Origin: Saprospiraceae bacterium
Lineage (GTDB): Bacteria; Bacteroidota; Bacteroidia; Chitinophagales; Saprospiraceae
Assembly: GCA_016713025.1 (NCBI GenBank)
Contig: JADJPZ010000004.1
Coordinates: 1,550,001 to 1,614,000, forward strand
Length of the DNA stretch: 64,000 nucleotides
Direction: 5' to 3'
Translations under genes and position numbers: made by a program
Notes under the pieces: model-generated
Seen by the model: only the letters and a program-made list of their open reading frames with translations
What the model was told of the DNA's origin: nothing
Databases searched by the model: none
Shown: positions 33,868-42,098 of the stretch, in pieces
How positions within the stretch are numbered: position 1 is the stretch's first letter
Layout: the number at the start of each line of letters is the position of its first letter

Positions 33868-34896
33868 ATGATTTATGAATTTGAACAATACAGGGAATAT
33901 TTATTCCAACAATATAATCACATTCCCTGCATGTCCAACATTGAATATCAACAATTTATCTTAGAACTTTTCAGATTCCAACACAAATATAATCCTATTT
34001 ATGAGCAATTCTGTACAAATATAGGATTTTTTAATGTAAAAAATGCAACTCCTGATACTATTCCCAATCTGCCTATTTCCGCTTTCAAATATCATGAAGT
34101 GAAAACAGGCTTATATGATGCTCAACAGGTTTTTACCAGTAGCGGAACCACATCTGCACAACCTTCATGCCACCATGTCAGAGATATCCGCCACTACCTG
34201 TCCAACACTGAAAAAATATGGAACATCCATTTTAATCAAGTGGAAAATTATTGCTTTCTGGCCCTTTTACCAGGCTACTTAGAACGAACAGGCTCATCTT
34301 TAATCAGTATGACAGAATACTTGATTAGCAAATCAAAATACCCTCAAAGTGGATTTTACCTCAGAGAATTTGACAGACTTTACACGTCACTGCTTCATTG
34401 CAAAACCAATAATATACCCACAGTCCTGATAGGTGTATCACATGCCCTGATTGATTTTGCAGGTGCTCATCGTATGCATTTTAATGATTTAATCATCATC
34501 GAAACCGGAGGCATGAAAGGAACTCGCAAAGAGATCACCAAAGAAGCATTACATTCTATCATTACGCAACAATTCGGAACAGAAAATGTGTATTCTGAAT
34601 ATGGAATGACAGAATTGCTGTCACAGGCTTATACTTTTCAAAATACAAAATTCAGACCGAATCCTTACCTGAATCTGACCATAAAACAACTAAACGATCC
34701 ATTAGTGGATGAAAAATTAGGTAAACCAGGTATTATTTGTATTCGGGATTTGGCAAATATTGATAGTTGCGCTTTCATTGAGACTGAAGATATGGGAATA
34801 AAATATGCCGATGGAAGTTTTGAAATTACAGGTAGGATAGATGCCGCTGAATGGAGAGGCTGCAATCTGCTGCTACAAGAACTTGGAATAGATTGA
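33868..34896 (+). CDS. LuxE/PaaK-like acyl-protein synthetase
   Basis: 342 residues, adenylate-forming fold. The phosphate-binding loop is FTSSGTTSAQPSCHHV (residues ~89-104), then IIETGGMKGTRKEIT and YSEYGMTELLSQAY (the aromatic adenosine pocket), and near the end AFIETEDMGIKYADGSFEITGRID (the hinge). LuxE-type enzymes activate fatty acids as acyl-AMP and pass them to a protein cysteine or carrier. No luciferase or reductase genes are near, so the acyl acceptor is unknown. It lies 32 bp before the P1 peptidase. Confidence 0.85.
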   Translation: MIYEFEQYREYLFQQYNHIPCMSNIEYQQFILELFRFQHKYNPIYEQFCTNIGFFNVKNATPDTIPNLPISAFKYHEVKTGLYDAQQVFTSSGTTSAQPSCHHVRDIRHYLSNTEKIWNIHFNQVENYCFLALLPGYLERTGSSLISMTEYLISKSKYPQSGFYLREFDRLYTSLLHCKTNNIPTVLIGVSHALIDFAGAHRMHFNDLIIIETGGMKGTRKEITKEALHSIITQQFGTENVYSEYGMTELLSQAYTFQNTKFRPNPYLNLTIKQLNDPLVDEKLGKPGIICIRDLANIDSCAFIETEDMGIKYADGSFEITGRIDAAEWRGCNLLLQELGID

Positions 34897-34928
34897 TCAA
34901 GATACATGATTTAAAAACGAATGTCAAT

Positions 34929-36047
34929 ATGTCCAGAATTATTATTTTTCTTTACCTTTCTTTATTTACAAATATGATAATGGGTCAAAAATTAAGAGCC
35001 AGGGACTACAATATCCCTTTCGGCATATTACCAATGGGAAAACTCAATGCCATCACTGATGTCTCAGGTGTAAAAGTAGGCCATGTGACAATAATAGAAG
35101 GTGAAAATATCAGAACAGGCATCACGGCTATTCTACCACATGACGGCAATTTATTTCAAAACAAGGTTCCCGCAGCCGTATTCGTGGGAAATGGTTTTGG
35201 CAAGCTTGCCGGAAGTACACAGATAAAGGAATTGGGAACACTGGAGAGTCCCGTTATTCTGACCAACACCTTAAGCGTTGCTGCGGGAATGGAGGGAATC
35301 ATTCAATACACTTTGAGCCTTCCGGGTAATGAAAAAGTAAAATCAGTCAATGCAGTGGTGGGAGAAACCAACGATAGTTATCTCAATGACATAAGAGGCA
35401 TGCATATAAAATCTGCTGATGTCATACAGGCTATTAAGAATGCAACAATGGGTCCCATAGAAGAAGGAAATGTAGGTGCCGGAACCGGTACCGTTTGTTT
35501 TGGTTGGAAAGGTGGAATCGGTTCAGCATCCCGAAAACTACCGGAAAGTTTAGGTGGCTATACGGTCGGTGTATTGGTTCAAACAAATTTTGGTGGTAAC
35601 CTTCAGATAGCAGGAATGCCGGCTGGAAAAATTTTGGGTAAATACAGTTTTCAGGATGATCTGAAAAATGCAGATGGATCGTGCATGATTGTTGTGGCTA
35701 CTGATGCCCCTCTACTGGAAAGAAACCTGGAGAGAATGGCTCAAAGGGCCATGATGGGCCTTGCAAAAGCAGGCGGAATAGCCTCCAATGGTTCAGGGGA
35801 CTACGTCATAGCATTCAGTACTGCCGAAAAGCTGCGACAGGATCACCAATCTAAAAAACTGGCTTTGGATACCTTTGCAGTATTGAATAATAATGATATG
35901 AGCCCGTTATTTCTTGCCACCATTGAAGCTACTGAAGAAGCCATTATCAATTCTCTTTTTGCAGCGGAGAACATGAAAGGTGTGGATGGAAATATGGTTG
36001 AAAAAATTCCTGTTGATAGAGTTACTTCGTGGTTTAGTAAAAAATGA
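34929..36047 (+). CDS. P1 family (DmpA-type) Ntn-hydrolase peptidase, secreted
   Basis: 372 residues from the ATG at 34929, which gives a signal peptide (SRIIIFLYLSLFTNMIMG, then Q); the in-frame start at 34851 lies within the previous gene. The family blocks are NAITDVSGVKVGHVTI, GETNDSYLNDIRG, GNVGAGTGTVCFGWKGGIG and ASNGSGDYVIAFST. The Gly-Ser in NGSGD is the expected autocleavage site, with Ser the nucleophile. DmpA-type enzymes release N-terminal D- or L-amino acids from peptides. The export signal puts this one in the periplasm. Confidence 0.9.
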   Translation: MSRIIIFLYLSLFTNMIMGQKLRARDYNIPFGILPMGKLNAITDVSGVKVGHVTIIEGENIRTGITAILPHDGNLFQNKVPAAVFVGNGFGKLAGSTQIKELGTLESPVILTNTLSVAAGMEGIIQYTLSLPGNEKVKSVNAVVGETNDSYLNDIRGMHIKSADVIQAIKNATMGPIEEGNVGAGTGTVCFGWKGGIGSASRKLPESLGGYTVGVLVQTNFGGNLQIAGMPAGKILGKYSFQDDLKNADGSCMIVVATDAPLLERNLERMAQRAMMGLAKAGGIASNGSGDYVIAFSTAEKLRQDHQSKKLALDTFAVLNNNDMSPLFLATIEATEEAIINSLFAAENMKGVDGNMVEKIPVDRVTSWFSKK

Positions 36048-36170
36048 GCAGCATGTAGTTACTTCATTAATTATCTGTTAATAAATTAATTACAAATTAT
36101 CATTGTACTTTATATGTTAATTATCAAAAAAATATATGAATTTCGAATTGCAAATCCACATTATTATCGT

Positions 36171-36178
36171 TACTTTTG
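36171..36178 (+). promoter_or_regulatory. Promoter for the beta-propeller gene
   Basis: TACTTTTG (an exact TAnnTTTG match) preceded by TTG about 20 bp upstream, close to the -33/-7 spacing. The inferred start is ~36184, leaving a ~95-nt leader that contains a complete terminator hairpin. Confidence 0.6.
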
Positions 36179-36224
36179 TATCAGGGAAATAATGTTTCTC
36201 ATTTAAGTGCTGTTTAGTTGATTG

Positions 36225-36258
36225 AGTCCGACCCCAAAAAACGTCGGACTTTTTTTTT
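36225..36258 (+). terminator. Strong intrinsic terminator in the leader of the beta-propeller gene
   Basis: AGTCCGAC (36225-36232) pairs perfectly with GTCGGACT (36243-36250) across a 10-nt loop, followed by nine T to 36258. It is 23 bp before the ATG at 36281. It may end transcription from the P1 peptidase operon, or act as an attenuator for the promoter at 36171. Confidence 0.75.
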
Positions 36259-36280
36259 GCATAGCTTCAAATTCTACGTT

Positions 36281-38854
36281 ATGAAAGCTCGGATATTTAC
36301 TATACTTTTCACTACTTCTTTATTTTTTTCTTCCTCAGGCCAATCATGGTTAAGAAATGACGAACATGAGGATTTTGAAGAACAGATCATTCATTTTAAC
36401 GATTACTGGAAAGACAAACCTCCCGGTAAAGGCGAAGGTTACAATCAATTCAAAAGATTTGAATACTTCTATGAATCTCGACTCGCCGAAGATGGTCACC
36501 TTCCTTCCGCTGATATCAATTTTAAAACATGGGAAACTTACTTAAAAAATTATAAATACTCGGGATCAAGAAACAGTCAATCTAATTGGTTGCCTTCAGG
36601 TCCAAGTGCCCCATCCAATTCTGCACCTTATCAGAATATAGGAAGGGTAAATTGTATGGCATTTCATCCTACCAATCCTAATATCCTATGGGTTGGAACT
36701 CCTGCAGGAGGTATTTGGAAGACTACCAATCATGGAGACTCGTGGATTCCAATGACAGACAATATGCCCAATTTGGGTGTGTCATCTATTGTCATTGACC
36801 CAACAAACCCGGATATTATCTACTGGGCTACAGGTGATGGAGACGGACGAAATACTTTCACCATAGGGGTATTAAAATCTGTCAACGGCGGTGCTGCCTG
36901 GTATACGACAGGATTTACTTCTCTCCTATCCACTCAGCACAGGATATTTAAGATGGTGATGCATCCTACTGACCGAAATACACTGCTCATAGCTACTACC
37001 AATGGTATCTGGAAAACTACTAATGGTGGTGCCAACTGGACACAGTCATCGTCCAGCTGGTGGCCGGATATAGAGTATCACCCAACAAATTCCTCCATCA
37101 TGTACTCAGCAAATTGGGTTTCGGGAGCTTCCAAAATATACCTCTCGACCAACGGAGGAACTTCTTGGGTGGCAAAAGCAAATATTTCGACCAATCTTGG
37201 ACGAATAGCTATAGCCGTACATCCGGCAAATCCTGACAAAGTAATAGCCATCTGCACAAGAAATGACAATGGAGGGCTGGAAGGAATATATGAAAGTAAT
37301 GATTTAGCGGAGTCATTTCAAAAAATTTATGCTGTGGATAATGCTGAACAAAATATTCATGGGTCTTATTTCACAGGTAGTAATGTAAGTACCAAAGGTC
37401 AGGGTGGTTATAACAACGCTTTTATTATCAATCCAAAAAATCCACAGGAACTCTTTGTAGGAGGTGTAAACACATGGAAGAGTCTTGATGGTGGTAAAAC
37501 ATGGAAGATCAATACTTATTGGGTCGGAAATTCTTCAGGAGTTCAGGTAGTTCATGCAGATAAACATAATTTTTATTACCATCCATTACTCCCCAATCGA
37601 CTGTATGATTGCAATGATGGAGGTCTCAATTACACCGACAACAATGGAAATAACTGGGAAGATATCTCCACTGGACTCAACATCAGCCAGATATACAGGA
37701 TAGGCATTACTGAACAAAATAATAAGACAGTTATGGCTGGACTTCAGGATAATGGATCAAAAAACTTTTCGTTAGGTAGTTGGACTGATGTTTGGGGAGG
37801 AGACGGCATGCAATGCCATATCGATCCTGCAAACGAAAATATAAAATATGCTATGTCTCAAAATGCCGGCAGTATGGTACGAACATCAAATAATTGGGCT
37901 ACCAGAAGCAGTATTTTAGGTTCACACCCAGAAAAAGAAAAAGGTGCGTGGATTACTCCTTACATCCTGGCTCCTCATAATCCAAAAAGAATTTACATAG
38001 GAATGAAAGGATTTTACAAAACGGATAATAATGGTGGCACTTGGGTGAAACTTTGTGACTCATTACCATCAGGACTTCAATTTCGGCATATTGTAACACA
38101 CCCTCAAGATACCATGACATTTTTTGCATCTACCAGCTTTGTGATATTTAAGTCTTCTGATGGCGGCCAAACATGGAATCAATTGATCAATACAAGTCCA
38201 AGAGTGATCACTTCACTAAAAATACATGAAAAAGATCCGTCAAAAATGTACATGACCCAAGGCAATTATACCAACGGTCAGCATGTGTTTCAATCGATCG
38301 ATGGTGGCAATACATGGTCCAATATCACATTCAATTTACCCAATATTCCAGCCAACTCCATTGCCGTGCATAAGGAAAACGATGCCATTTTCGTTGGAAC
38401 AGACCTTGGTGTCTATCTAAAAACGGACAAATCCAATGATTGGATTTTGTATAGTAATAATCTCCCAAATACCATTGTCAATGACCTTAAAATAAATTAC
38501 ACAGCCAACACATTGTGGGCAGGCACTTATGGAAGAGGCCTTTGGAGCACGATCATGCAGTTCAGCTCAGGTAATGAAGATAAACAAATCGTGGATGGTC
38601 ATCTCAAAGTTTATCCAAATCCAGGTATAGGAGATCTGCAAATGGAGTATAATTTAAAACAAAAAGCAGAAATAATCATATCGATTATCGATATCCAGGG
38701 AAAAACATTATCGGTAAATACCTTAGACCATCAAAATTCCGGAGCTCACGTTTATAAATTGCCTACTGAAAATTTAAAAGATGGATTGTATTTTGTAAAA
38801 TTGTCTGCAGGGAATGATCAGTCAGTTATAAAAGTGATGGTTTCCGGTCTTTGA
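36281..38854 (+). CDS. Large secreted Vps10/sortilin-like beta-propeller protein with T9SS signal
   Basis: 857 residues. Signal peptide KARIFTILFTTSLFFSSSGQ. The body is built of BNR/Vps10-type repeats with turns such as GGIWKTTNHGDSW, NGGANW, NGGTSW, DGGKTW, NNGGTW, DGGQTW and DGGNTW, enough for one large or two smaller propellers. The last ~80 residues (LKVYPNPGIGD... through KVMVSGL) are a type A C-terminal domain for the type IX secretion system. The protein is therefore exported to the cell surface or medium. Propellers of this type often bind glycans or partner proteins. The ATG at 36281 is preferred because a terminator hairpin occupies the longer frame. Confidence 0.9.
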   Translation: MKARIFTILFTTSLFFSSSGQSWLRNDEHEDFEEQIIHFNDYWKDKPPGKGEGYNQFKRFEYFYESRLAEDGHLPSADINFKTWETYLKNYKYSGSRNSQSNWLPSGPSAPSNSAPYQNIGRVNCMAFHPTNPNILWVGTPAGGIWKTTNHGDSWIPMTDNMPNLGVSSIVIDPTNPDIIYWATGDGDGRNTFTIGVLKSVNGGAAWYTTGFTSLLSTQHRIFKMVMHPTDRNTLLIATTNGIWKTTNGGANWTQSSSSWWPDIEYHPTNSSIMYSANWVSGASKIYLSTNGGTSWVAKANISTNLGRIAIAVHPANPDKVIAICTRNDNGGLEGIYESNDLAESFQKIYAVDNAEQNIHGSYFTGSNVSTKGQGGYNNAFIINPKNPQELFVGGVNTWKSLDGGKTWKINTYWVGNSSGVQVVHADKHNFYYHPLLPNRLYDCNDGGLNYTDNNGNNWEDISTGLNISQIYRIGITEQNNKTVMAGLQDNGSKNFSLGSWTDVWGGDGMQCHIDPANENIKYAMSQNAGSMVRTSNNWATRSSILGSHPEKEKGAWITPYILAPHNPKRIYIGMKGFYKTDNNGGTWVKLCDSLPSGLQFRHIVTHPQDTMTFFASTSFVIFKSSDGGQTWNQLINTSPRVITSLKIHEKDPSKMYMTQGNYTNGQHVFQSIDGGNTWSNITFNLPNIPANSIAVHKENDAIFVGTDLGVYLKTDKSNDWILYSNNLPNTIVNDLKINYTANTLWAGTYGRGLWSTIMQFSSGNEDKQIVDGHLKVYPNPGIGDLQMEYNLKQKAEIIISIIDIQGKTLSVNTLDHQNSGAHVYKLPTENLKDGLYFVKLSAGNDQSVIKVMVSGL

Positions 38855-38956
38855 TGAATTGCACTATAATGTTAAATAATGCCATTTTTATAAAATATTA
38901 GCATTCAAGGGAACAAATGGTTGCAAATATTCGTTCTATATATCACAAACTAAAAT

Positions 38957-39327
38957 GGGGATGACTGGTATCGACAGGAGAGAAAATCGGTTTGTAAGCA
39001 TGTCGGAGCACGATTGTTCACTCCGTTATCAAATGATGATCAAAACACAAATGGCGATAATAACTTCGCATTAGCTGCGTAATCCAGGATTACAACGCTT
39101 TTAGTGCCGCCCGGATGACGTCCGATATATGCCGGTAGCCGCACTTCAACAGACCCGCGGACTAGGTGAGTGAGATGCTTCGATCATGATCCGAAAACAC
39201 AGAAGATAAGTTGAAGGCGTCGTGGGCTTCTGTACCTGCCTGATATCGAAAACCCGATCAGAAGATAAACATGTAGAAAGCATTCAGATGCTTTGTCTGG
39301 ACCAGGGTTCGAGTCCCTGCATCTCCA
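38957..39327 (+). ncRNA. ssrA: tmRNA
   Basis: The 5' acceptor strand GGGGATG pairs with CATCTCC at 39320-39326 (one G-U), followed by a discriminator A; the genomic CCA is absent. The T-arm GGTTCGAGTCC is at 39306-39316. The tag reading frame is 39053-39082: it encodes GDNNFALAA and ends in TAA, close to the GENNYALAA of other Bacteroidota. Pseudoknot-like GC helices follow the tag. A TTGCAA / TATATA pair ~30 bp upstream may be its promoter. It rescues stalled ribosomes by trans-translation with SmpB. Confidence 0.96.
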
Positions 39328-39328
39328 C

Positions 39329-39364
39329 AAAAGGCTTGTAATCAATTGTATTACAAGCCTTTTT
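39329..39364 (+). terminator. Intrinsic terminator of tmRNA
   Basis: GGCTTGTAAT and ATTACAAGCC form a perfect 10-bp stem around an 8-nt loop, followed by five T. It begins two bases after the tmRNA 3' end. Confidence 0.9.
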
Positions 39365-39491
39365 AAATTATAAATTTTCATTATTTATTATATTCAATTT
39401 TTTTGACATTTTTTAATTTTAACCAAAAAGACAACCTTTCGCTGCCAATTCACAATTACTTTATGTTACTTTGCGCTTCAATTGATATAAA

Positions 39492-40256
39492 ATGATTCTT
39501 ATCACCAATGATGATGGTATAGTTGCTCCCGGTATCAAAGCCCTGGTAGAAGTAGCTTCAAAATTTGGCGAAGTGGTCGTTGTTGCACCGGATTCACCAC
39601 AATCAGGTCAAGGCCATGCCATCACTATCAATCAACCACTAAAACTCAGGAAAGTTAATATTTTCCAGGGCATAGACTCTTATGAATGCTCCGGAACTCC
39701 TGTAGATTGTGTCAAACTGGCAAAAAACGTTTTACTAAAAGATAAAAAAATAGACCTTTGTCTTTCAGGTATCAATCACGGGGCCAATGCATCTATCAAC
39801 ATCATTTATTCGGGCACTATGTCAGCGGCTATGGAAGCCAGTCTTGAAAAAATAGACTCTATTGGTTTTTCGTTATTAGATATGAGTTTTGATGCAGATT
39901 TTACAGCTGCCAAACATTATGCAGAAAAAATCATCAAATCTGTCATGGAAAATCCTATGAATGGATGCAAATTGCTGAATGTCAATATACCATCAGGCAA
40001 ACTTGAAGACATAAACGGTATCAAAGTATGCCGTCAGGGAGATGGCACCTGGGTCGAAGAATTTCAGGAAGGAACTGATCCAAGGGGCGAAAAATACTAT
40101 TGGCTCACCGGAAAGTTTGTATCATTCGAACCGGAACATATGGATGATCACGATATTATCGCACTGAAAAGCAAATATGTATCAGTGGTTCCTTCAAACC
40201 ACGATCTGACACACCATACTGCTATTAAGGATTTTAAATATATGGAAAAATTATAA
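39492..40256 (+). CDS. surE: 5'/3'-nucleotidase SurE
   Basis: 254 residues, the normal length. MILITNDDGIVAPGI holds the two metal-binding aspartates (D7, D8). APDSPQSGQGHAITI, YECSGTPVDCVKLA and LCLSGINHGANASINIIYSGTMSAAMEA are the remaining family blocks. SurE dephosphorylates nucleoside monophosphates and is linked to stationary-phase survival. A TTACTTTG sequence (39466-39473, one mismatch to TAnnTTTG) ends 18 bp before the ATG and is a probable promoter for surE, the small membrane gene and lpxB. Confidence 0.95.
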   Translation: MILITNDDGIVAPGIKALVEVASKFGEVVVVAPDSPQSGQGHAITINQPLKLRKVNIFQGIDSYECSGTPVDCVKLAKNVLLKDKKIDLCLSGINHGANASINIIYSGTMSAAMEASLEKIDSIGFSLLDMSFDADFTAAKHYAEKIIKSVMENPMNGCKLLNVNIPSGKLEDINGIKVCRQGDGTWVEEFQEGTDPRGEKYYWLTGKFVSFEPEHMDDHDIIALKSKYVSVVPSNHDLTHHTAIKDFKYMEKL

Positions 40257-40260
40257 TGCA

Positions 40261-40563
40261 ATGGAAAAAAATTCTTTATTGATGGGATTGGTGCTGGGTT
40301 GTATTACACCTGTGTTGGGTTTTGTAGTTGTAGAGTTTTTGTTTGAGCAGATGACTGTCTGGGGTATCATGGATGAAGTCACATCTAGTTCTGCTTCCAA
40401 AAGATTCAGAACCACTGCTTTGATCGCGATATGTACTGTCCTTATACCTTTCAATGTCGCTGTTTCCAAAAAATGGGACCAGACAGTAAGAGGTATGGTC
40501 TTCCCTACCCTGATTTATGCAGGTGCCTGGATGTATAAATTTTATATGGAGTTAATCAACTGA
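40261..40563 (+). CDS. Small membrane protein between surE and lpxB
   Basis: 100 residues with three hydrophobic segments (about 6-28, 50-66 and 78-95). The middle loop SSSASKRFRTT is polar and basic. No family is recognised. It is only 4 bp after surE and 2 bp before lpxB, so it is part of that transcript. An envelope role is likely given lpxB, but nothing in the sequence defines it. Confidence 0.7.
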   Translation: MEKNSLLMGLVLGCITPVLGFVVVEFLFEQMTVWGIMDEVTSSSASKRFRTTALIAICTVLIPFNVAVSKKWDQTVRGMVFPTLIYAGAWMYKFYMELIN

Positions 40564-40565
40564 TT

Positions 40566-41675
40566 GTGAAATATTATCTGATTGCAGGCGAAGCATCCGG
40601 AGATCTTCATGGATCAAATCTGATAAAACAACTCAAAATACTTGACTCTAATAGTCAGATTCGGTGCTGGGGTGGAGATAAAATGGCTGACGCAGGTGGT
40701 GATCTGGTCAAACACTTCAAAAAACTGGCTTTTATGGGATTTGTTGAAGTGATTAAAAATCTAAAAACCATACTATCCCTGCTCAGTTTTTGCAAAAAAG
40801 ACATTCTAAGCTTTCATCCGGATGTATTGGTACTTATAGACTATCCCGGTTTTAATCTTCGAATTGCCAAATGGGCTAAACAACAAGGAATAAAGGTCGT
40901 TTATTATATCACTCCTCAAGTCTGGGCATGGCATAAAAGCAGAGTTCATGACTTGGGAAAATACACTGAACTACTTATCGTCATCCTGCCATTCGAGCCC
41001 AAATTTTTTAATCACTTTGGTTATAAAGCTCTTTATGTCGGCCACCCACTGTTAGACGCTATTCACAACTTTTCTCCTGACGATCAGGCACTTAAGCTGA
41101 TCTCAGGTAACAAAGAAATATTGGCTTTACTGCCAGGTAGCAGAAAACAGGAAATAAAAACTATGCTTCCTGTCATGTTGCAGGCTTGCAAAAACCAGCC
41201 TTATCACATCGTCATCGCCGCAGCACCATCCATTGATGATGTCATTTATGAACAAATCATAGCTGACTCTGGCCTTGCTGAAAAACCTACACTGCTAAAA
41301 AATCAAACGTATACCTTACTCAGTAAAGCAAGATATGCATTTGTCAGTTCGGGTACTGCCACTTTGGAGACTGCGCTTTTTGGTGTTCCCCAGGTGGTTT
41401 GTTACAAAGGCAATATAATATCTTATCACATCGCTAAATGGCTCATTGACCTTAAATATATTTCATTGGTCAACCTGATCGCAGATAAAGAAGTTGTCAA
41501 AGAGTTGATACAAAATGATTTAACTGCAGATAATTTGGTCAATGAACTTGAAAATCTGAAGATACGACATGTAGATATTCAAACAGAATATAAAGTTATC
41601 AAAACACTGCTTGGAGAAAAAGGAGCATCTGAAAAGGCGGCAAGGGCGATTTTTGAATTGAATTCCAAAGGTTAA
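40566..41675 (+). CDS. lpxB: Lipid-A-disaccharide synthase LpxB
   Basis: 369 residues, GT-B fold (GT19). GEASGDLHGSNLI opens the protein; YYITPQVWAWHKSRVHDLGKYTELLIVILPFEP, YVGHPLLDAI, LLPGSRKQEI and SSGTATLETALFGVPQVVCYK are all canonical. It condenses UDP-2,3-diacylglucosamine with lipid X to give the lipid A disaccharide at the inner membrane. The start is GTG at 40566 (MKYYLIAGEAS), two bases after the preceding stop. There are no other lpx genes in the window. Confidence 0.95.
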   Translation: MKYYLIAGEASGDLHGSNLIKQLKILDSNSQIRCWGGDKMADAGGDLVKHFKKLAFMGFVEVIKNLKTILSLLSFCKKDILSFHPDVLVLIDYPGFNLRIAKWAKQQGIKVVYYITPQVWAWHKSRVHDLGKYTELLIVILPFEPKFFNHFGYKALYVGHPLLDAIHNFSPDDQALKLISGNKEILALLPGSRKQEIKTMLPVMLQACKNQPYHIVIAAAPSIDDVIYEQIIADSGLAEKPTLLKNQTYTLLSKARYAFVSSGTATLETALFGVPQVVCYKGNIISYHIAKWLIDLKYISLVNLIADKEVVKELIQNDLTADNLVNELENLKIRHVDIQTEYKVIKTLLGEKGASEKAARAIFELNSKG

Positions 41676-41871
41676 GGTTTTCAGATTTGTTTGAAAAGTG
41701 TTAAAGTTGAATAACCATACAAGAAAGTTCATAAGGTTATGACCCGTGTAAAACCAACCCAAAGGATATATTAAAATCATCAAAAAAATAGGGTGTATTT
41801 CATTTTTTCGCCACACATTAAAAATCATCAATTTTTTTGCGATTTAGTCAAGATGCCTTAATTTATTGCAT

Positions 41872-41888
41872 CGTAGCTAAAAGCTACG
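41872..41888. repeat. Perfect hairpin in the lpxB-trkH gap
   Basis: CGTAGCT-AAA-AGCTACG, 7-bp arms. There is no T-tract, so it is not a classical terminator. The 420-bp gap (41676-42098) otherwise holds AAGATGCCTTAATT at 41851-41864, matching one end of the dispersed ~100-bp repeat, and the promoter at 41985. No gene longer than a 24-codon frame is visible. Confidence 0.4.
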
Positions 41889-41984
41889 ACGATCAAACGA
41901 TGCTTGATAAGAAATCGAGCACAGTGCGAAAAAATAAAATGCACCTAAAAAATATCTTTCGCCATTAAATTGTGTTTGATACAT

Positions 41985-41992
41985 TACCTTTG
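41985..41992 (+). promoter_or_regulatory. -7 promoter element of the Trk/Ktr operon
   Basis: TACCTTTG followed by C, an exact TAnnTTTG match, ~107 bp before the ATG at 42099. The leader contains a 24-codon frame (42018-42092) in phase with the transporter and closed by TGA just before it. Confidence 0.5.
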
Positions 41993-42098
41993 CAGTCCAA
42001 ATGTAATGAATTCCAAAATGCAATATAGAAATTCTAAAGTCCCTTCATCCAAATTTATTTGGACCAAGTACATAAGAATCTGTAACCATTGAAAGCTT

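Noticed and set aside
39290..39328. Separate tRNA at the end of the tmRNA gene
   Set aside because: The T-arm and acceptor strand belong to the tmRNA; the partner acceptor strand is GGGGATG at 38957.
39184..39381. 65-residue minus-strand frame containing CRDSNPGP
   Set aside because: It is antisense to the tmRNA 3' end and terminator; this is a common spurious protein prediction from tRNA/tmRNA genes.
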